23,567 nucleotides of DNA, taken from NCBI GenBank assembly GCA_031552765.1, contig JAVBME010000041.1, forward strand, positions 1-23,567, written 5' to 3'. The stretch's first letter is position 1, and each line of letters opens with the position of its first letter. Source of the stretch: JAVBME01 sp031552765 (GTDB taxonomy: Bacteria > Bacillota > Negativicutes > Acidaminococcales > JAISLQ01). This document shows positions 13,719 through 21,596 of the stretch, in pieces. The notes beneath the pieces are model-generated. The model ran no database searches and was not told the origin of the DNA. It saw only the letters and a list, made by a program, of their open reading frames with translations. A program made the position numbers and the translations under genes.

Positions 13719-15650
13719 ATGGGAGAAAATATTTTCAGTAAAGTGATAACCGCCCACTTACTGTCCGGCGAAGCCAAAGCCGGCAGCGAAGTGGGCGTGC
13801 GTATTGACCAGACTTTGACGCAGGATGCGCTGGGGACGATGGCCTACCTTGAGTTTGAGGCGATAGGCGTGCCGGTGGTTAAGACGCAGTCTGTTTCTTA
13901 CGTCGACCACAATACCTTGCAGGACGGGTTTGAAAACGCCGACGACCACAGGTACTTGCAAACCGTGGCCGACAAACACGGCATACTTTATTCCAAGGCG
14001 GGCAACGGCATCTGCCACCAGGTACATCTGGAGCGCTTTGCGCGTCCTGGTACGACCCTCATCGGCTCGGACAGCCATACGCCGACTTCGGGCGCGGTGG
14101 GCGCGGCCGCTATGGGGGTGGGCGGCATGGACGTGGCGGCAGCCATGGCCGGTGGCGCTTATTATTTTACTTACCCTAAGGTGGTAAAGGTAGAGCTGAA
14201 AGGAAAACTGCGCGAGTGGTGTTCGTCCAAAGACATTATTTTGGAGCTGCTGCGCCTCCTTACTACTAAAGGCAATGTAGGCACAGTGCTGGAATACGGC
14301 GGAGAAGGCCTGTCATCCCTCAGTGTGCCGGAGCGGGCGACCGTCGCCAATATGGGCGCTGAACTGGGCGTTACTACCTCGATTTTTCCCAGTGACGGCA
14401 AGACCAGGGAATTTTTCCGCGCACAGGACAGGGAAGGCGACTGGCGCGAACTTTCGGCTGACGCCGACGCCGTTTATGACCGGGTGATAACCGTCGATCT
14501 GTCTGCGCTTGAACCCAATATCGCCTGCCCGCATTCTCCGGACAATGTGAAGAAAGTGCGGGAAATAGAAGGCCTGGCGGTAGACCAGGTACTTGTCGGC
14601 AGCTGTACCAACTCTTCTTACCGCGACATCATGCTTGTAGCGGCTATGCTGCAAGGCAAAACCGTCCATCCGCGCGTCAGTTTTGGCATCGCGCCGGGCA
14701 GCAAGCAGGTGCTGGCCATGATCGCCAAAAACGGCGCCCTGGCGACATTAGTAGCCGCCGGAGCGCGGATCCTCGAGAGCGCCTGCGGTTTTTGCGTAGG
14801 CTGCGGCCAGGCGCCGCAATCACAGGGCGTATCTCTGCGTACTAACAACCGCAACTTCGAAGGGCGTAGCGGAACCCAGGACGCCCAGGTCTACCTGGCC
14901 AGCCCGGAGACGGCGGCCGCTGCCGCGCTTACCGGACGGATAAGCGACCCGCGCGGGTTGGGTCTGGCTTATCCGGAGATAACGCTGCCGGAAAAGTATG
15001 AGATAGATGACCGCATGGTGATCCGGCCCAGTTGCGACCCGGCCGTGGAGGTGTTCCGGGGGCCAAATATCGGCGCACCGCCGAAAAATACCGCCATGCC
15101 GGCCGACTTGCGAGCCAGGGCGGCGATAAAGGTAGGCGACAAGATCACTACCGACCATATCATGCCGGCCGGACCTTACCTTAAATACCGCTCCAACATC
15201 CCCAAATACGCCAATTATGTTTTTTACCACACTGACCCGCAGTTTGCCGCCAGATGCCGGGCCAATAAAGAAGAGGGCCTGTCTTCGGCCATCGTGGCCG
15301 GCCTGAGCTATGGGCAGGGCTCCAGCCGCGAACACGCCGCCCTGTGCCCCATGTATCTTGGCGTACGGCTGCTGTTAGCCAAAAGCGTCGAGCGCATACA
15401 CGCGGCCAACTTAGTCAATTTCGGCATACTACAGCTTACTTTCGCCGATGAGGCGGACTATGGCAGGCTGGAAGACGGCGACGAACTGCTGATAGAAAAT
15501 GTGGCGGCGGCTATAGAAAGAGAAACAGTCAGCATCCGTAATGCAACAAAAGAATATTCTTTTGCCGCAAATTGCGTTCTCACGCCGCGGCAGCGGTCGA
15601 TAGTGCTGGCCGGCGGTCTTTTGAACTACGCTACGCAAGATAAAGAATAG
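13719..15650 (+). CDS. Aconitase-family hydratase (Aquifex-type single-chain aconitase)
   Basis: 643 residues from ATG 13719, chosen over in-frame ATG 13698 because GTGGAGG sits between them. It isomerises citrate/isocitrate via cis-aconitate or a close analogue, using a [4Fe-4S] cluster held by Cys296 (VGSCTNSS), Cys356 and Cys359 (ACGFCVGCG). Substrate motifs include DSHTPTSGAVGA (118-129) and the swivel-domain GSSREHAAL (534-542). The length and order match the class called aconitate hydratase, putative, Aquifex type. Followed after 14 bases by a PrpF-family gene, then a di/tricarboxylate transporter, which suggests a dedicated catabolic role rather than only the citric acid cycle. Homoaconitase or methylaconitase activity is possible. 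Confidence 0.88.
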   Translation: MGENIFSKVITAHLLSGEAKAGSEVGVRIDQTLTQDALGTMAYLEFEAIGVPVVKTQSVSYVDHNTLQDGFENADDHRYLQTVADKHGILYSKAGNGICHQVHLERFARPGTTLIGSDSHTPTSGAVGAAAMGVGGMDVAAAMAGGAYYFTYPKVVKVELKGKLREWCSSKDIILELLRLLTTKGNVGTVLEYGGEGLSSLSVPERATVANMGAELGVTTSIFPSDGKTREFFRAQDREGDWRELSADADAVYDRVITVDLSALEPNIACPHSPDNVKKVREIEGLAVDQVLVGSCTNSSYRDIMLVAAMLQGKTVHPRVSFGIAPGSKQVLAMIAKNGALATLVAAGARILESACGFCVGCGQAPQSQGVSLRTNNRNFEGRSGTQDAQVYLASPETAAAAALTGRISDPRGLGLAYPEITLPEKYEIDDRMVIRPSCDPAVEVFRGPNIGAPPKNTAMPADLRARAAIKVGDKITTDHIMPAGPYLKYRSNIPKYANYVFYHTDPQFAARCRANKEEGLSSAIVAGLSYGQGSSREHAALCPMYLGVRLLLAKSVERIHAANLVNFGILQLTFADEADYGRLEDGDELLIENVAAAIERETVSIRNATKEYSFAANCVLTPRQRSIVLAGGLLNYATQDKE

Positions 15651-15664
15651 AAAGAGGCGCTAGC

Positions 15665-16819
15665 ATGGGAGAATATGTAAAAATACCGGCTGTTTTGATG
15701 CGCGGCGGCACCAGCAAAGGAGCCTATCTGATGCTGGATGACTTGCCGGCAGACCCCGTTTTGCGCGACAAGGCCATACTTGCTATCTACGGCAGCCCCG
15801 ATCCGCGCCAGATAAACGGCATCGGCGGCGCCGATCCCTTGACCAGCAAGGTGGCGCTCATCGCGCCCTCCCGACGGCCGGGCATTGATGTCGACTATAC
15901 CTTCGGTTATGTGGGTATAAGCGAGGCGGCGGTCGATTACGAAGGCAACTGCGGCAACATGTCGGCCGGCGTCGGCCCGTTCGCCATAATGAAAGGACTG
16001 GTGGCGGCTAAAGAACCGGTAACCACCGTGCGCATCTACAACACCAACACGGATAAGGTCATCGAAGCGCAGGTACCGGTCAAAGACGGCGAAGTGGTGA
16101 CCGGGGGCGACTATAAGGTAGCCAGCGTGCCGGGGAGCGGCGCCAGGATAGTGCTCAATTTCCCAGATTCCGCCGGCTCTAAAACCGGCAAGCTGCTGCC
16201 GACCGGCAATGTAGTGGACAAAATAACCCTGGCCGACGGGCGCACCGTACGCGCCAGCCTGGTGGACGCCGCCAACCCCGCCATCTTCGTCAAGGCGGCA
16301 GATATCGGGCTGACCGGCAAGGAACTGCCGGCGGACGCGGAAAAAGACCCGCGCATCCTTGCCGTGATGGAAGACCTGCGGACGACGGCGGCGGTCATGA
16401 TGGGGTTGGCGAGAAGCAAGCAAACAGCCAGCCCGGCCGTGCCTAAAGTGGCTTTTGTCGCCGCGCCGGACGGCTATCTGACGAGCGGCGGCGAAAAGGT
16501 TGCGGCGGAGCAGGTAGACCTGTTGGCCCGCACCAAAGCGCTGGCGGTCATGCACAAAACGTACGCCATCACCGGCGGCATCTGTGTGGCGGCAGCCGCG
16601 CTCATTGAAGGCACGGTCGTCAGTGAAGTGGTGGGCGGGCAGGCCCCAAAAAGCGGCCAGGTGCGTATCGGCCACCCCTCGGGCGTGCTGGAGGTATTTG
16701 TCGACCTGAAAAAACTGCCGGGCGGCGGCTGGTCTTTAGAGCGGGCCGGCCTGGCCAGCACAGCCAGGCCCATCATGGAAGGACTGGTCTACGTACCGGC
16801 CTCATTGTATGGAAAGTGA
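15665..16819 (+). CDS. prpF: PrpF-family isomerase (aconitate/methylaconitate/methylitaconate type)
   Basis: 384 residues, the usual length of PrpF proteins, which have a diaminopimelate-epimerase-like fold and move a double bond or interconvert cis and trans unsaturated acids. Signatures: VLMRGGTSKGAYL (10-22), GIGGADPLTSKVALI (52-66) with Lys62, and the NCGNMSAGVGPFA loop (95-107) with Cys96, the position of the proton-transfer residue in the family. Family members act on 2-methylaconitate, trans-aconitate, methylitaconate (Mii) or 4-oxalomesaconate. The adjacent aconitase and DASS transporter favour a tricarboxylate such as trans-aconitate (inference). No prpB or prpC lies nearby, so the 2-methylcitrate cycle is less likely. 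Confidence 0.88.
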   Translation: MGEYVKIPAVLMRGGTSKGAYLMLDDLPADPVLRDKAILAIYGSPDPRQINGIGGADPLTSKVALIAPSRRPGIDVDYTFGYVGISEAAVDYEGNCGNMSAGVGPFAIMKGLVAAKEPVTTVRIYNTNTDKVIEAQVPVKDGEVVTGGDYKVASVPGSGARIVLNFPDSAGSKTGKLLPTGNVVDKITLADGRTVRASLVDAANPAIFVKAADIGLTGKELPADAEKDPRILAVMEDLRTTAAVMMGLARSKQTASPAVPKVAFVAAPDGYLTSGGEKVAAEQVDLLARTKALAVMHKTYAITGGICVAAAALIEGTVVSEVVGGQAPKSGQVRIGHPSGVLEVFVDLKKLPGGGWSLERAGLASTARPIMEGLVYVPASLYGK

Positions 16820-16871
16820 CGGGCAATGCCTGTTAAAAATGTAATTCTTAAGTTAAAGGGGAGAAATTAAC

Positions 16872-18284
16872 ATGCCAAAACTCAATGATTTCAAGACCAA
16901 ATTGGCTATCCTCATCCTGGTGCCGCTTATTATCGCACTTATACCAGCTCCGGCCGGGCTAAGCAAAAGCGCCTGGCAACTGTTCGCACTGTACATCGGG
17001 GCGATCGTCGGCCTGGTACTCAGGCCCTTCCCGGAGCCGGCCGTTCTTTTAGTCATGATCGGCGTCTCGGCGGTTTTTTTGAAAAACACAGCCCAGCTAC
17101 TTTCCGGCTTTGCCACCGGTACGGCCTGGCTGGTATTCAGCGCTATCATGATGAGCGTAGCTTTTGTGGAGACCGGCCTTGGCAAGCGTCTGGCCTATAT
17201 CTTCATCGGCAAGATGGGTAAAAACATCCTCGGCCTGGGTTATGCGGCTACAGTACTGGAGTTTATACTGGCGCCCGGCATCCCGTCCAACGCCGCCCGC
17301 GCCGGCGGTATAATTTACCCGATAATAAAAAGCATATCGGTAACGCTTGGCTCCGAGCCCGGGGCGACCAGCCGCAAGGCGGGCGCTTACCTCTCGCTCA
17401 TGCTCTACCTTGTGACCTGTGTTGGCTCTTATATCTTTATGACCGGCTGCGCGCCCAATATCCTCGTAGCGCAGTTTGCCAGCAATATCATGAAAGTGAA
17501 CATCGACTGGATGCTCTGGTTCAAGGCGGCTTTTCTGCCGGGCATCATAGCTATCACTATAACGCCTTACGCGCTGTATAAACTATATCCGCCGGAAATA
17601 AAAGAACTAGACAACAAAACCATAGCCGCTGAGGGGTTAAAAGAACTTGGCCCCATGAGTTTCCGGGAAAAATCCTTGATAGTATTTTTTGTTTTGGCTA
17701 TAGCGGGCTGGGTGACCGGCGGAGTGACCAAAATAGACGCAACGGCCGTAGCGCTTGGCGTTGTGGCGGGTTTTCTCTTTTTCCGCATCATCACTTGGGA
17801 GGACATAGTAAAAAGCGGCGGCGCCTGGCATACTCTCATCTGGTACGGCGGTATCATCGGTTTTGCCAACGCCCTCAGCAAGGAAAAGTTTTTTGACTGG
17901 CTGGCCAAACTGCTCAGTAAAAACATCGACTTTAGCGGCATAGACCCTGTCGCCATACTAGTCATACTTGTGTTCATGAGCGCGGTGGTACGCTACTTTT
18001 TCGCCTCCGGCGCAGCTTATACCGTCTCCATGATACCGGTGTTCTTCACTGTCGGCCTGGTGGCCAATGTGCCGCCCATGCCGCTGGCGCTTGGCATAGC
18101 CTTTTCACTCTCCTGGGCCAGCGCGCTCACCCATTACGGTATGGCGGCCGCGCCGGTCATCTTCGGCGGCGGCTATGTCGACCAGGCCACCTGGTGGAAA
18201 TACGGCACGGTCTTTGCTGTTTTTAACTTCATCCTCAACATGACTGTTGGCAGTTTTTACCTGAAACTGCTTGGCCTGTGGTAA
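16872..18284 (+). CDS. DASS-family di/tricarboxylate transporter (CitT/TtdT-like)
   Basis: 470 residues with about 12 membrane helices and no signal peptide. The PGIPSNAARAGGIIYPIIKS segment (about 135-154) matches the SN(T/A)R-type Na+/substrate motif of the CitT/TtdT/plastid dicarboxylate branch of the DASS family; a second repeat-like motif FMTGCAPNILVAQ occurs near 184-196. The C-terminal SWASALTHYGMAAAPVIFGG is also typical. It probably imports or exchanges a carboxylate handled by the two preceding enzymes. AAAGGGGAGA precedes ATG 16872. Substrate and coupling (Na+ symport or antiport) cannot be decided from sequence. Confidence 0.88.
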   Translation: MPKLNDFKTKLAILILVPLIIALIPAPAGLSKSAWQLFALYIGAIVGLVLRPFPEPAVLLVMIGVSAVFLKNTAQLLSGFATGTAWLVFSAIMMSVAFVETGLGKRLAYIFIGKMGKNILGLGYAATVLEFILAPGIPSNAARAGGIIYPIIKSISVTLGSEPGATSRKAGAYLSLMLYLVTCVGSYIFMTGCAPNILVAQFASNIMKVNIDWMLWFKAAFLPGIIAITITPYALYKLYPPEIKELDNKTIAAEGLKELGPMSFREKSLIVFFVLAIAGWVTGGVTKIDATAVALGVVAGFLFFRIITWEDIVKSGGAWHTLIWYGGIIGFANALSKEKFFDWLAKLLSKNIDFSGIDPVAILVILVFMSAVVRYFFASGAAYTVSMIPVFFTVGLVANVPPMPLALGIAFSLSWASALTHYGMAAAPVIFGGGYVDQATWWKYGTVFAVFNFILNMTVGSFYLKLLGLW

Positions 18285-18296
18285 CAGGTGGACGAT

Positions 18297-19283
18297 ATGG
18301 ATGATATACGCATAAAAGAAGTTGGCAGTTTCCATATTGGCGGCCGCAAGGCGACTTTAGCCGGGTTGCCCAAATACCAAGCCCAGATCGCGCAAAACGC
18401 GCCGCCGCGGGAAGTAGACCCCAACGGCGAATTTTGGGTAGAGCAGATGTACGCGCAATACATAAAACTGGCCGAGCCAAAAAGCAAATACCCTATCCTT
18501 TTTTGGCACGGCGGCGGCCTGACCGGCGCTTGCTGGGAAACCACGCCGGACGGGCGGGAAGGCTGGCAGATGTATTTTCTGCGTCAGGGTTACGATGTTT
18601 ACGTCTCGGACGCTGTGGAGCGCGGTCGAGCTTCCTGGGCCCGTTACCCGGAAATATTTGCCACTGAGCCGGTTTTTCGGCCCTATGAACAAGCTTGGGA
18701 GTTATTTCGCCTGGGCAAAAAATATCACAGTGACCCGGATAAACGGGAAGTATTTGCCGGAGTGCGCTTTCCCACGAACCTTTTCGACAAACTGATGATG
18801 CAGGCGGTGCCGCGTTGGTCTTCAAATAATGCTGCTACACAAAGAGCCTATGACGAATATGTGGAAAAAGCCGGCCCTTGCATTATAATAGTACACAGCC
18901 AGGGTGGAGCGTTCGCCGCCCAGGCGGCGATCAACAATCCGGACAAGGTAAAGGCGCTGGTTTTTATCGAGCCGACCGGCGCTCCTGCGGCAAAGAAAGA
19001 AGATTTGCGAAAAATAGCGCATATACCGCATCTTTATTTATGGGGAGATTATCTCGACCAGTCGCCTTACTGGTCGACCCGCCCGGAAGCGGCGGCTACC
19101 AGTTACTACTTGGGCGTGGACAAATACCGGCGCGCCCTGGAAGTAGAAGGCGTAGATGTAACATGGTTTGTTTTGCCTGAAACCGGCATATACGGCAACA
19201 CGCACGCGATTTACCAAGATAGCAACAGTAATGAAATCGCGTCTGCCGTAGACAGCTGGCTGACGGAAAAAGGGCTTAAATGA
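18297..19283 (+). CDS. Esterase-713-like alpha/beta hydrolase, copy 1
   Basis: 328 residues from ATG 18297; an in-frame GTG at 18288 is better read as part of the ribosome-binding site AGGTGG. It resembles the bacterial esterase 713 family (PDB 1QLW as I recall it): GSFHIGG at the N-terminus, FWHGGGLTGACWETTPDGR (69-87) around the oxyanion hole, nucleophile Ser201 in HSQGG, candidate acid Glu225 (FIEPTG) and His303 (GNTHAIYQD). No signal peptide, so it should act in the cytoplasm, unlike secreted relatives. It lies 12 bases after the transporter gene. Substrate unknown: a carboxylic ester, lactone or anhydride tied to the imported acid is a guess. Confidence 0.82.
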   Translation: MDDIRIKEVGSFHIGGRKATLAGLPKYQAQIAQNAPPREVDPNGEFWVEQMYAQYIKLAEPKSKYPILFWHGGGLTGACWETTPDGREGWQMYFLRQGYDVYVSDAVERGRASWARYPEIFATEPVFRPYEQAWELFRLGKKYHSDPDKREVFAGVRFPTNLFDKLMMQAVPRWSSNNAATQRAYDEYVEKAGPCIIIVHSQGGAFAAQAAINNPDKVKALVFIEPTGAPAAKKEDLRKIAHIPHLYLWGDYLDQSPYWSTRPEAAATSYYLGVDKYRRALEVEGVDVTWFVLPETGIYGNTHAIYQDSNSNEIASAVDSWLTEKGLK

Positions 19284-19315
19284 GGGGCAAGAAAGTATAT
19301 AGGGGAAGTGAGAAA

Positions 19316-20284
19316 ATGGACGGAATATTGATACGTGATACAGGCAGTTTTCATATCGGCGGGAAAGTGGTCAGGCGCGAGGACGTAAATCCTTCCGCCG
19401 CCGGCGGCGTGTTGCCGCAAGGGCTCAGGGGAGATACGGGCGGCTATTTTGCCGAAGGCCAGATGTATGTCCAATATATACGGCAAATGCAGCCAAAGTG
19501 CCGCTACCCGCTAATGTTCTGGCACGGCGGCGGTCTGACCGGCGCTTGCTGGGAAACTACGCCGGACGGGCGGGAAGGCTGGCAGATGTATTTTTTGCGC
19601 CAGGGCTACGATGTCTACGTTTCGGACGCAGTGGAGCGCGGCCGCGCTTCCTGGGCTTCGTGCGACGAAATGTACCCCAAGCAGCCGGTGTTTGTCCACC
19701 TGGAGCATGTCTGGAAGTCTTTCCGTTTCGGCCCGAAATTCGATATAGACCCGGCCAAGTGCGAAACCTGGCCCGGCCTGCAATTCCCGCTGGAATCTTT
19801 GCGGCAGTTTTTGCTGCAAAACGTGCCGCGCTGGACTGGCACCGCCAACATGATACTGGCCGCCTATGTGGAATACCTGAAAAAGATGGAAAAATCCATC
19901 ATCGTCGGGCACAGCCAGGGCTGCTACATGGCGATACACGCGGCGCTGGCCGCGCCGGAAAACGTGCGCGCCATGGTGTTCGCCGAGCCGTCCGCCCTCT
20001 GGCTGCCGGATTTTGACAAGGTGGACGTCAGCGTTTTGAAAGACATCCCGCAGGTAATGATTTTTGGCGACTATGTAGAAAAATCTCAGCAGTGGACAGA
20101 CTACCGGAAAAAACTACGCGACTACCAGGAAAGAGTAGTAAAAGCCGGCGGCAAAGTGGACTGGATAGACCTGCCCGATCTTGGCATACATGGCAACAGC
20201 CATATGCTCATCATGGACAAAAACAATTTGGAAATAGCCGCCATTGCGCAAAAATGGCTAAAAGAACAAGGCCTTTTTGCGTAA
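19316..20284 (+). CDS. Esterase-713-like alpha/beta hydrolase, copy 2
   Basis: 322 residues from ATG 19316, which aligns with the start of copy 1 and has AGGGGAAG upstream; ATG 19280, overlapping the previous stop, is an alternative that adds 12 residues. Triad candidates are Ser200 (GHSQGC), Glu224 (FAEPSA) and His296 (GNSHMLIMD). Residues 68-114 are identical to 69-115 of copy 1, while the N-terminus and the cap region (about 115-190) differ, which suggests two substrates or a heteromer. No signal peptide. Last gene of the operon, followed by a strong terminator. Confidence 0.82.
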   Translation: MDGILIRDTGSFHIGGKVVRREDVNPSAAGGVLPQGLRGDTGGYFAEGQMYVQYIRQMQPKCRYPLMFWHGGGLTGACWETTPDGREGWQMYFLRQGYDVYVSDAVERGRASWASCDEMYPKQPVFVHLEHVWKSFRFGPKFDIDPAKCETWPGLQFPLESLRQFLLQNVPRWTGTANMILAAYVEYLKKMEKSIIVGHSQGCYMAIHAALAAPENVRAMVFAEPSALWLPDFDKVDVSVLKDIPQVMIFGDYVEKSQQWTDYRKKLRDYQERVVKAGGKVDWIDLPDLGIHGNSHMLIMDKNNLEIAAIAQKWLKEQGLFA

Positions 20285-20300
20285 CCGAGCGGACTATATT

Positions 20301-20340
20301 AACCCGCGCCCAGCATTCCCTGCCTGGGCGCGGGTTTTCT
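20301..20340 (+). terminator. Terminator of the aconitase-esterase operon
   Basis: A perfect 13-bp stem, AACCCGCGCCCAG (20301-20313) with 20324-20336, a 10-base loop, and a TTTTCT tail. It lies 17 bases after the last stop codon. Confidence 0.9.
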
Positions 20341-20359
20341 ATATTTTGCACACTGCCGC

Positions 20360-20368
20360 TGGTATACT
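20360..20368 (+). promoter_or_regulatory. Candidate extended -10 promoter of ald
   Basis: TGGTATACT fits the extended -10 pattern with one mismatch and gives a leader of about 55 bases. A second -10-like TATATT lies at 20390-20395. AAGGAG precedes ATG 20430. The choice between them is open. Confidence 0.4.
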
Positions 20369-20429
20369 TTTAACTAATGTGCTATTGTTTATATTGTAGT
20401 AACATTTATGCTGATAAGGAGCTGTTACC

Positions 20430-21551
20430 ATGATAATAGGCTGTCCAAAAGAAAGCAAAAATAACGAAAACCGCGTTGGGCTAACGCAGGCAGGGGTAGA
20501 CGCCCTGGTGCGGGCAGGGCACGAAGTTATGATAGAGGTCGGCGCCGGGGAAGGCAGCGGCATAAGCAATGATGAATATGCCGCTGCCGGCGCTAAGTTG
20601 GCCGGTGTGGAGGAAGTTTTTGCCCGCTCCGAAATGATCATAAAAGTAAAAGAACCGGTGGCAAAAGAAATAGGCCTCTTGCGGCCGGGACAGATAGTGT
20701 ACGCCTATTTGCACCTGGCGCCCGAGCGCGGTCTGACAGGGGCGCTTTTAGATAAAAAGGTCGTCGCTATAGCTTATGAAACTATTGCCGTCGGGCGTAG
20801 CCTGCCGCTTTTGACGCCGATGAGCGAAGTGGCCGGGCGCATGTCCGTGCAGCTCGGAGCGCAGTTTCTCACCAAACCGGCCGGCGGCAAAGGCGTGCTC
20901 TTGGGCGGCGTGCCGGGTGTCGATTCGGCCCAGGTGGTCATTGTCGGCGGCGGCATGGTCGGCACCAACGCGGCCAAAATGGCGGCCGGACTGGGCGCTA
21001 AAGTCACCGTGCTCGACACTTCGGCCGAGCGGCTGGCCTATCTGGCCGATATTTTCGGCAACCAGGTGACCACTATCATGTCCAACAGCTACAACATTGC
21101 CAAATGGGTACAGCGGGCCGACCTGCTGATCGGCGCGGTACTCATCCCGGGCGCGCGCACGCCGCGCCTGGTGACGGAAGATATGGTCAAGACCATGTCG
21201 CCCGGCTCGGTCATCGTAGACGTGGCCATAGACCAGGGCGGCTCAGTGGCGACCATGGACAGGATCACCACCCACAGCGATCCGATATTTGTAAAACACG
21301 GCGTCATACACTATTCGGTGGCCAACATGCCGGGCGCGGTGGCCCGTACTTCCACCTTTGCCCTGACCAACGCCACCTTGAAATACGCGCTGGAAATAGC
21401 CGATAAAGGCTGGAAGCAGGCGGCTATGGAAAATGAAGCGCTTGGCAAGGGGCTGAACCTGGTCGAAGGGCATGTGACATATAAAGCGGTCGCCGAAGCG
21501 CAGGAGCGCGAATATACGCCCTGGCAGGAAGCGGCCGGACTGGCGGAGTAA
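20430..21551 (+). CDS. ald: Alanine dehydrogenase (NAD-dependent)
   Basis: 373 residues, the standard length. It interconverts L-alanine and pyruvate plus ammonia with NAD. The N-terminal IGCPKESKNNENRVGLTQAG carries Arg15; Lys74 (IKVKEP) and His95 (YLHLAP) are the pyruvate-site residues; GGGMVGTNAAKMAAG (173-187) is the NAD-binding loop; Asp268 (VAIDQGG) is the catalytic acid. All are present, so it should be active. Single gene between two terminators. With the convergent ilvD it may serve pyruvate/alanine/branched-chain amino acid metabolism, but they do not share a promoter. Confidence 0.95.
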   Translation: MIIGCPKESKNNENRVGLTQAGVDALVRAGHEVMIEVGAGEGSGISNDEYAAAGAKLAGVEEVFARSEMIIKVKEPVAKEIGLLRPGQIVYAYLHLAPERGLTGALLDKKVVAIAYETIAVGRSLPLLTPMSEVAGRMSVQLGAQFLTKPAGGKGVLLGGVPGVDSAQVVIVGGGMVGTNAAKMAAGLGAKVTVLDTSAERLAYLADIFGNQVTTIMSNSYNIAKWVQRADLLIGAVLIPGARTPRLVTEDMVKTMSPGSVIVDVAIDQGGSVATMDRITTHSDPIFVKHGVIHYSVANMPGAVARTSTFALTNATLKYALEIADKGWKQAAMENEALGKGLNLVEGHVTYKAVAEAQEREYTPWQEAAGLAE

Positions 21552-21557
21552 TGAGAA

Positions 21558-21588
21558 AACCCCCGCAGGCTTAAAGTCCGCGGGGGTT
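21558..21588. terminator. Bidirectional terminator between ald and ilvD
   Basis: A 9-bp stem AACCCCCGC/GCGGGGGTT (21558-21566 with 21580-21588). On the minus strand it is followed by TTTTCTC; on the plus strand by TCATTGTTTTT. Both converging genes can use it. Confidence 0.8.
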
Positions 21589-21596
21589 CATTGTTT

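Noticed and set aside
15626..16675. A 349-codon minus-strand open frame opposite prpF
   Set aside because: Antisense shadow caused by the G/C-rich third positions of prpF; Arg/His/Gly-rich composition typical of such shadows.
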